The notes under the pieces were generated by a model. That model saw only the letters and a list, made by a program, of their open reading frames with translations. It had not been told where the DNA came from and ran no database searches. A DNA stretch of 64,000 bases from Polyangiaceae bacterium UTPRO1 (GTDB lineage Bacteria; Desulfobacterota; Binatia; UTPRO1). Below, piece by piece: positions 59,843-64,000 of this stretch. The position numbers were made by a program, and so were the translations under genes. Every line of letters begins with the position of its first letter. The stretch's first letter is position 1. Location: positions 372,001 to 436,000 of the forward strand of contig MWST01000018.1 of the NCBI GenBank assembly GCA_002050235.1, in the 5' to 3' direction.

Positions 59843-60169
59843 TCATACCGTGAACGAGGAGCCGCAGCCGCACTCGCGCTTGATGTTCGGGTTGCGCAGC
59901 TTGAAGCCCGATTCCATCAAGCTCTCCTCGTAGTGAACCTCGGTGCCGTTCAAATAGAGAAAGCTCTTACGATCGACCAGGATCTTGGCGTCGCCGTTCG
60001 TGAACACCTTGTCGCCGGGGCGTTCGACGTCGAGATCCATCTTGTACTGCAAGCCCGAACAGCCCCCGCCGACGACTTTTACGCGCAGGCCGTGATCGGA
60101 CTTCTCCGCGGACGCGACGAGGCCGTTGATCTTCTCGGCCGCCGCATCGCTGACGAGGATGGCAGGCAC
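59843..60169 (-). CDS. iscA: A-type Fe-S carrier protein
   Basis: A 108-residue A-type carrier that accepts clusters from IscU and passes them on, perhaps to [4Fe-4S] enzymes. The three invariant Cys are present: VVGGGCSGLQYK near residue 37 and the C-terminal KRECGCGSSF. IscA, ErpA and SufA cannot be separated by motif; operon position supports IscA. Start GTG 60169, 9 bases after the iscU stop. Confidence 0.93.
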   Translation of the reverse strand: MPAILVSDAAAEKINGLVASAEKSDHGLRVKVVGGGCSGLQYKMDLDVERPGDKVFTNGDAKILVDRKSFLYLNGTEVHYEESLMESGFKLRNPNIKRECGCGSSFTV

Positions 60170-60178
60170 CGGCGCTTC

Positions 60179-60610
60179 TCAGACCGCCTTCTTCTCGGAG
60201 GAGGAGGCAACGTCCTCCTTCTTCCCCTCTGCTTCGCTTCGACCCCTCCAGTCGCCGATCGCCGCCTTGATCGCATCCTCGGCGAGAACCGAGCAGTGGA
60301 TCTTCACGGGCGGCAGGTTCAACTCCTCGACGATCTGGGTGTTCTTGATCGCATACGCTTCTTCGACCGACTTACCCTTGATCAGCTCGGTGACGTAGCT
60401 CGAGCTGGCGATGGCGCTGCCGCAGCCGAAGGTCTTGAACTTGGCGTCCTCGATGAGCCCGCTGTTCGAGATCTTGAGCTGCAGCTTCATGACGTCGCCG
60501 CATTCGGGCGCGCCGACGACGCCCGTGCCGACTCCGGGCTCGTCCTTGGGAAAGCTGCCGACGTTGCGGGGGTTCTCGTAGTGGTCGAGGACTTTGTCGC
60601 TATAGGCCAT
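60179..60610 (-). CDS. iscU: Fe-S cluster scaffold protein
   Basis: Scaffold on which IscS-derived sulfur and iron build a [2Fe-2S] cluster; 143 residues. MAYSDKVLDHYENPRNVGSF opens it; APECGDVMKL, FKTFGCGSAIASSS and PVKIHCSVLAEDAI provide the three cluster Cys, the Asp and the adjacent His. The LPPVKIHC segment is the HscA recognition site. A charged Ser/Glu/Lys tail (SEAEGKKEDVASSSEKK) extends it by about 15 residues over the E. coli protein. ATG 60610 follows GGAAGGGA. Confidence 0.96.
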   Translation of the reverse strand: MAYSDKVLDHYENPRNVGSFPKDEPGVGTGVVGAPECGDVMKLQLKISNSGLIEDAKFKTFGCGSAIASSSYVTELIKGKSVEEAYAIKNTQIVEELNLPPVKIHCSVLAEDAIKAAIGDWRGRSEAEGKKEDVASSSEKKAV

Positions 60611-60638
60611 GGTGGTCCCTTCCTTCCCTTGACGCCGT

Positions 60639-61880
<1,242 letters not shown>

Positions 61881-61950
61881 GCGACGTGACCTCCGGTGAC
61901 TGGAGCTGCTGCTCGGATTTCGAGATGGGTACACCCAATTCAGAGTTATC

Positions 61951-61983
61951 CGGTCTCTTATAAACGGTCTCGGGAATAGTCAA
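61951..61983 (-). promoter_or_regulatory. candidate isc promoter with direct repeat
   Basis: On the minus strand TTGACT (plus 61978-61983) is followed by an A/T-rich TATAAG/TTATAA element (plus 61957-61963). A 7-base direct repeat GAGACCG occurs at plus 61951-61957 and 61965-61971, 14 bases apart, bracketing the putative -10. The arrangement would suit a repressor such as the Rrf2 protein at the end of the operon. No match to the E. coli IscR type 1 box was seen. The -35/-10 spacing (about 15) is short. Confidence 0.45.
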
Positions 61984-62018
61984 CCACTGTTCGAGGTTAC
62001 GGCTGCCGTGGCGCTGGA

Positions 62019-64000
62019 TTACCGCAGGGCGTCACGCAGATAGCGGCCGGTATGCGACCTCGCGACCTCGGCCACCTGTTCCGGGGTGCCGACCGCGACG
62101 ATCTCGCCGCCCCCGTCGCCGCCCTCGGGGCCGAGGTCCACGACCCGGTCGGCGGTGCGGATGACGTCGAGATTGTGCTCGATCACGACCACGGTGTTGC
62201 CCTGATCCGCCAGGCGCTCGAGGACCGCCAGGAGGCGCCGTACATCCTCGAAGTGCAGCCCGGTCGTCGGTTCGTCGAGGACGTAGAGTGTGCGCCCCGT
62301 CGTCCGCCGGGCGAGCTCGCGGGCGAGCTTGATGCGCTGCGCTTCGCCGCCCGAGAGCGTCGTCGCCGCCTGTCCCAGGTGCACGTAGTCGAGGCCGACG
62401 TCGTGCAGCGTGGCGAGCTTGGTGCGGATCGGTTGGAAGGGAGAGAGGAAGTCGAGGGCTTCGGCCACCGTCAGGTCGAGGACGTCGGCGATACTCTTCC
62501 CGCGGTAGAGCACTTCGAGCGTCTCCCGGGCGTAGCGGCGCCCCGCGCAGACGTCGCAGGTTACGAAGACGTCCGGGAGGAAGTGCATCTCGATGCGGAT
62601 GACGCCGTCGCCCTTGCAGGCCTCGCAGCGGCCGCCCTTCACGTTGAAGGAGAAGCGTCCCGGATCGTAGCCGCGCGCCCGCGCCTCCGGGAGCTGCGCG
62701 AACACTTCCCGGACGTGAGTGAAGAGCCCGGTGTAGGTCGCCGGGTTGGAGCGCGGCGTGCGCCCTATCGGCGCCTGGTCGATGTCGATGACCTTGTCGA
62801 GGAGTTGCCAGCCCTCGATCTCGTCGTAGGCGCCGGCGCGCTCGCGGCTGCCGTTCAACTTCTGCGCCAGGGCTCGGTACAGAGTGTCGATCACGAGCGA
62901 GCTCTTCCCGGAACCCGAGACGCCCGTGACGCACGTGATCGTGCCGAGCGGAATCGCGACCGTGACCTTCTTCAGGTTGTGCTCGCGGGCGCCGCGGATC
63001 ACCAGGCTCCACCCGGAGCCGGGGCGGCGCGTCCGTGGCGTCGGTATGGCCGCGATCCCGGCGAGATAGCGGCCGGTCAGCGACCGGGGATTCGCCATGA
63101 CCTCGGCCGGCGGTCCCGCCGCTACTATCGTCCCGCCCTCTCGACCAGCGCCCGGCCCCATGTCGATCAGGTGGTCCGCGGCGAGCATCGTGTCACGGTC
63201 GTGCTCGACGACCAGCACCGTGTTGCCGAGGTCACGCAGGCGCCGCAGCGTCGCCAGGAGCCGCGCGTTGTCGCGCTGGTGCAGGCCTATGGACGGCTCG
63301 TCGAGGATGTAGAGCACTCCCGAGAGGCTCGACCCGATCTGGGTCGCGAGACGGAGGCGCTGTCCCTCGCCTCCGGAAAGCGTGGCGCTCGTGCGCTCGA
63401 GCGTCAGGTAGTCGAGCCCGACCTGCTGCAGGAACCCCAGACGATCGCGGATCTCCTTGAGCAGCAGCCGTGCGATCTCCCGTTCTTGCGCCGAGAGCTC
63501 GAGCGTGTCGAAGAAGGCGCATGCCGCGCCGACCGAGAGGCGCGCCAGCTCGGCGATCGTCATGCCGCCGACCCGCACCGCGAGGCTCTCGCGACGTAGC
63601 CGGGCGCCGCCGCAGGTGGCGCACGGCCGCGCGCTCATCAGGCTCTCGAGCTCGTCACGGAGCCAGGGCGACTCGGTGGTCTCGTAGCGGTGCTGGAAGA
63701 AGGCGGCCAGCCCCTCCCAGGCGCGTGCGAACGTGCGCCGCTTCCCGTCTTTTCGCAGCTCGATCTCGACCTCGGCGCCGCGCGTCCCCTCGAGCACGAC
63801 CTGGCGTGCGGCCGCCGAGAGCTCCCCCCAGGGCGTCGACAGCCGGAAGCCGTATTGCCTGGCGAGGGCGGCGAAGACGCTGCCGAGCTGCGCCGCGGTC
63901 TTGCGATCGGCGACCGCGACCGCGCCCGCAGCCAGGCTCTTGCGGACGTCGGGAACGAGGAGGTCGGGATCGAAATAGCGGTTCACGCCGAGTCCGTTGC
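62019..64000 (-). CDS. uvrA: excinuclease ABC subunit A, N-terminus outside window
   Basis: Nucleotide-excision repair damage sensor. The frame is open through the window edge (NGLGVNRYFDPDLLVPDV matches the zinc-finger-to-insertion region of UvrA), so about 660 of some 940 residues are present. Both ABC signature/Walker B pairs are seen: LSGGEGQRLRLATQIG with LYILDEPSIGLH, and LSGGEAQRIKLARELA with LYVLDEPTTGLHFED. The second Walker A is GVSGSGKSSLVIDTLY. Zinc ligands lie in CATCGGARL and in CEACKGDGVI plus CDVCAGRRY. It reads toward, and ends about 35 bases before, the isc promoter. Confidence 0.96.
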   Translation of the reverse strand, partial: NGLGVNRYFDPDLLVPDVRKSLAAGAVAVADRKTAAQLGSVFAALARQYGFRLSTPWGELSAAARQVVLEGTRGAEVEIELRKDGKRRTFARAWEGLAAFFQHRYETTESPWLRDELESLMSARPCATCGGARLRRESLAVRVGGMTIAELARLSVGAACAFFDTLELSAQEREIARLLLKEIRDRLGFLQQVGLDYLTLERTSATLSGGEGQRLRLATQIGSSLSGVLYILDEPSIGLHQRDNARLLATLRRLRDLGNTVLVVEHDRDTMLAADHLIDMGPGAGREGGTIVAAGPPAEVMANPRSLTGRYLAGIAAIPTPRTRRPGSGWSLVIRGAREHNLKKVTVAIPLGTITCVTGVSGSGKSSLVIDTLYRALAQKLNGSRERAGAYDEIEGWQLLDKVIDIDQAPIGRTPRSNPATYTGLFTHVREVFAQLPEARARGYDPGRFSFNVKGGRCEACKGDGVIRIEMHFLPDVFVTCDVCAGRRYARETLEVLYRGKSIADVLDLTVAEALDFLSPFQPIRTKLATLHDVGLDYVHLGQAATTLSGGEAQRIKLARELARRTTGRTLYVLDEPTTGLHFEDVRRLLAVLERLADQGNTVVVIEHNLDVIRTADRVVDLGPEGGDGGGEIVAVGTPEQVAEVARSHTGRYLRDALR

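Overview
The window is 64 kb of very GC-rich, densely coded chromosomal DNA from a Gram-negative bacterium. Outer-membrane and lipoprotein genes, a porin-like gene in a metal-uptake operon, Thr/Pro-linker and Cys-rich secreted lipoproteins, thrombospondin type 3 repeats, DUF1329 and F420-type luciferase-like oxidoreductases together suggest an uncultured deltaproteobacterium-like lineage (Binatota, Desulfobacterota or Myxococcota). That placement is inferred from gene content, not from a marker-gene tree. I saw no rRNA, tRNA, CRISPR array, insertion sequence or prophage. Many neighbouring genes overlap as GTGA or ATGA stop-start pairs, which decided most of the starts chosen here.

Layout. 1-3.4 kb: the 3' part of aroB and two lipoproteins, closed by a strong terminator. 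3.7-6.3 kb: an ABC-2 exporter pair on the minus strand. 6.4-10.7 kb: an aroQ-accB-accC-DUF1573-pfkB operon. 10.7-15.3 kb: minus-strand luciferase-like oxidoreductase, small secreted protein, enoyl-CoA hydratase, second luciferase-like enzyme and DUF1329. 15.4-21.7 kb: glycosyltransferases, methyltransferases, a zinc-ribbon/TPR protein and DUF2461. 21.8-28.8 kb: a CbbQ/CbbO-type AAA-VWA pair without RuBisCO, a DUF2333-like protein and a large membrane protein. 28.8-32.4 kb: two tandem isocitrate-dehydrogenase-type genes, an actinobacterial-type ferrochelatase and dps, all overlapping. 32.4-37.4 kb: a kinase plus class III aminotransferase pair, a calcium-binding-repeat secreted protein and a small DUF2945 protein. 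37.4-43.8 kb: AlkA-like glycosylase, sulfurtransferase, a decayed LolA-like/START pair, N-formylglutamate amidohydrolase, acyl-CoA synthetase and a pectate-lyase-like lipoprotein. 43.9-47.9 kb: aconitase A interrupted by an in-frame intein. 47.8-52 kb: a four-gene metal (probably zinc) uptake operon. 52.4-56.6 kb: MltD-like transglycosylase, leucyl aminopeptidase, sirtuin and a hypothetical gene. 56.7-61.9 kb: a complete ISC Fe-S operon (iscS-iscU-iscA-hscB-hscA-iscX-rrf2). 62-64 kb: the C-terminal two thirds of uvrA.

How they work together. Iron and Fe-S chemistry recurs: ISC assembly, an aconitase that needs a [4Fe-4S] cluster, a ferrochelatase with a candidate [2Fe-2S] motif, and Dps. The most striking element is the 443-residue intein inside aconitase. 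It sits exactly at the conserved GCTTC/IGNSG cluster motif, so that a cluster-ligand cysteine is also the +1 splicing nucleophile, and both LAGLIDADG acidic residues of its endonuclease appear to be lost. Second-rank observations are the tandem IDH genes (the second lacks the NAD-loop motif), the kinase/PLP-enzyme pair that resembles a phosphorylate-then-eliminate module, the zinc-finger HscB, and a direct repeat over the isc promoter.
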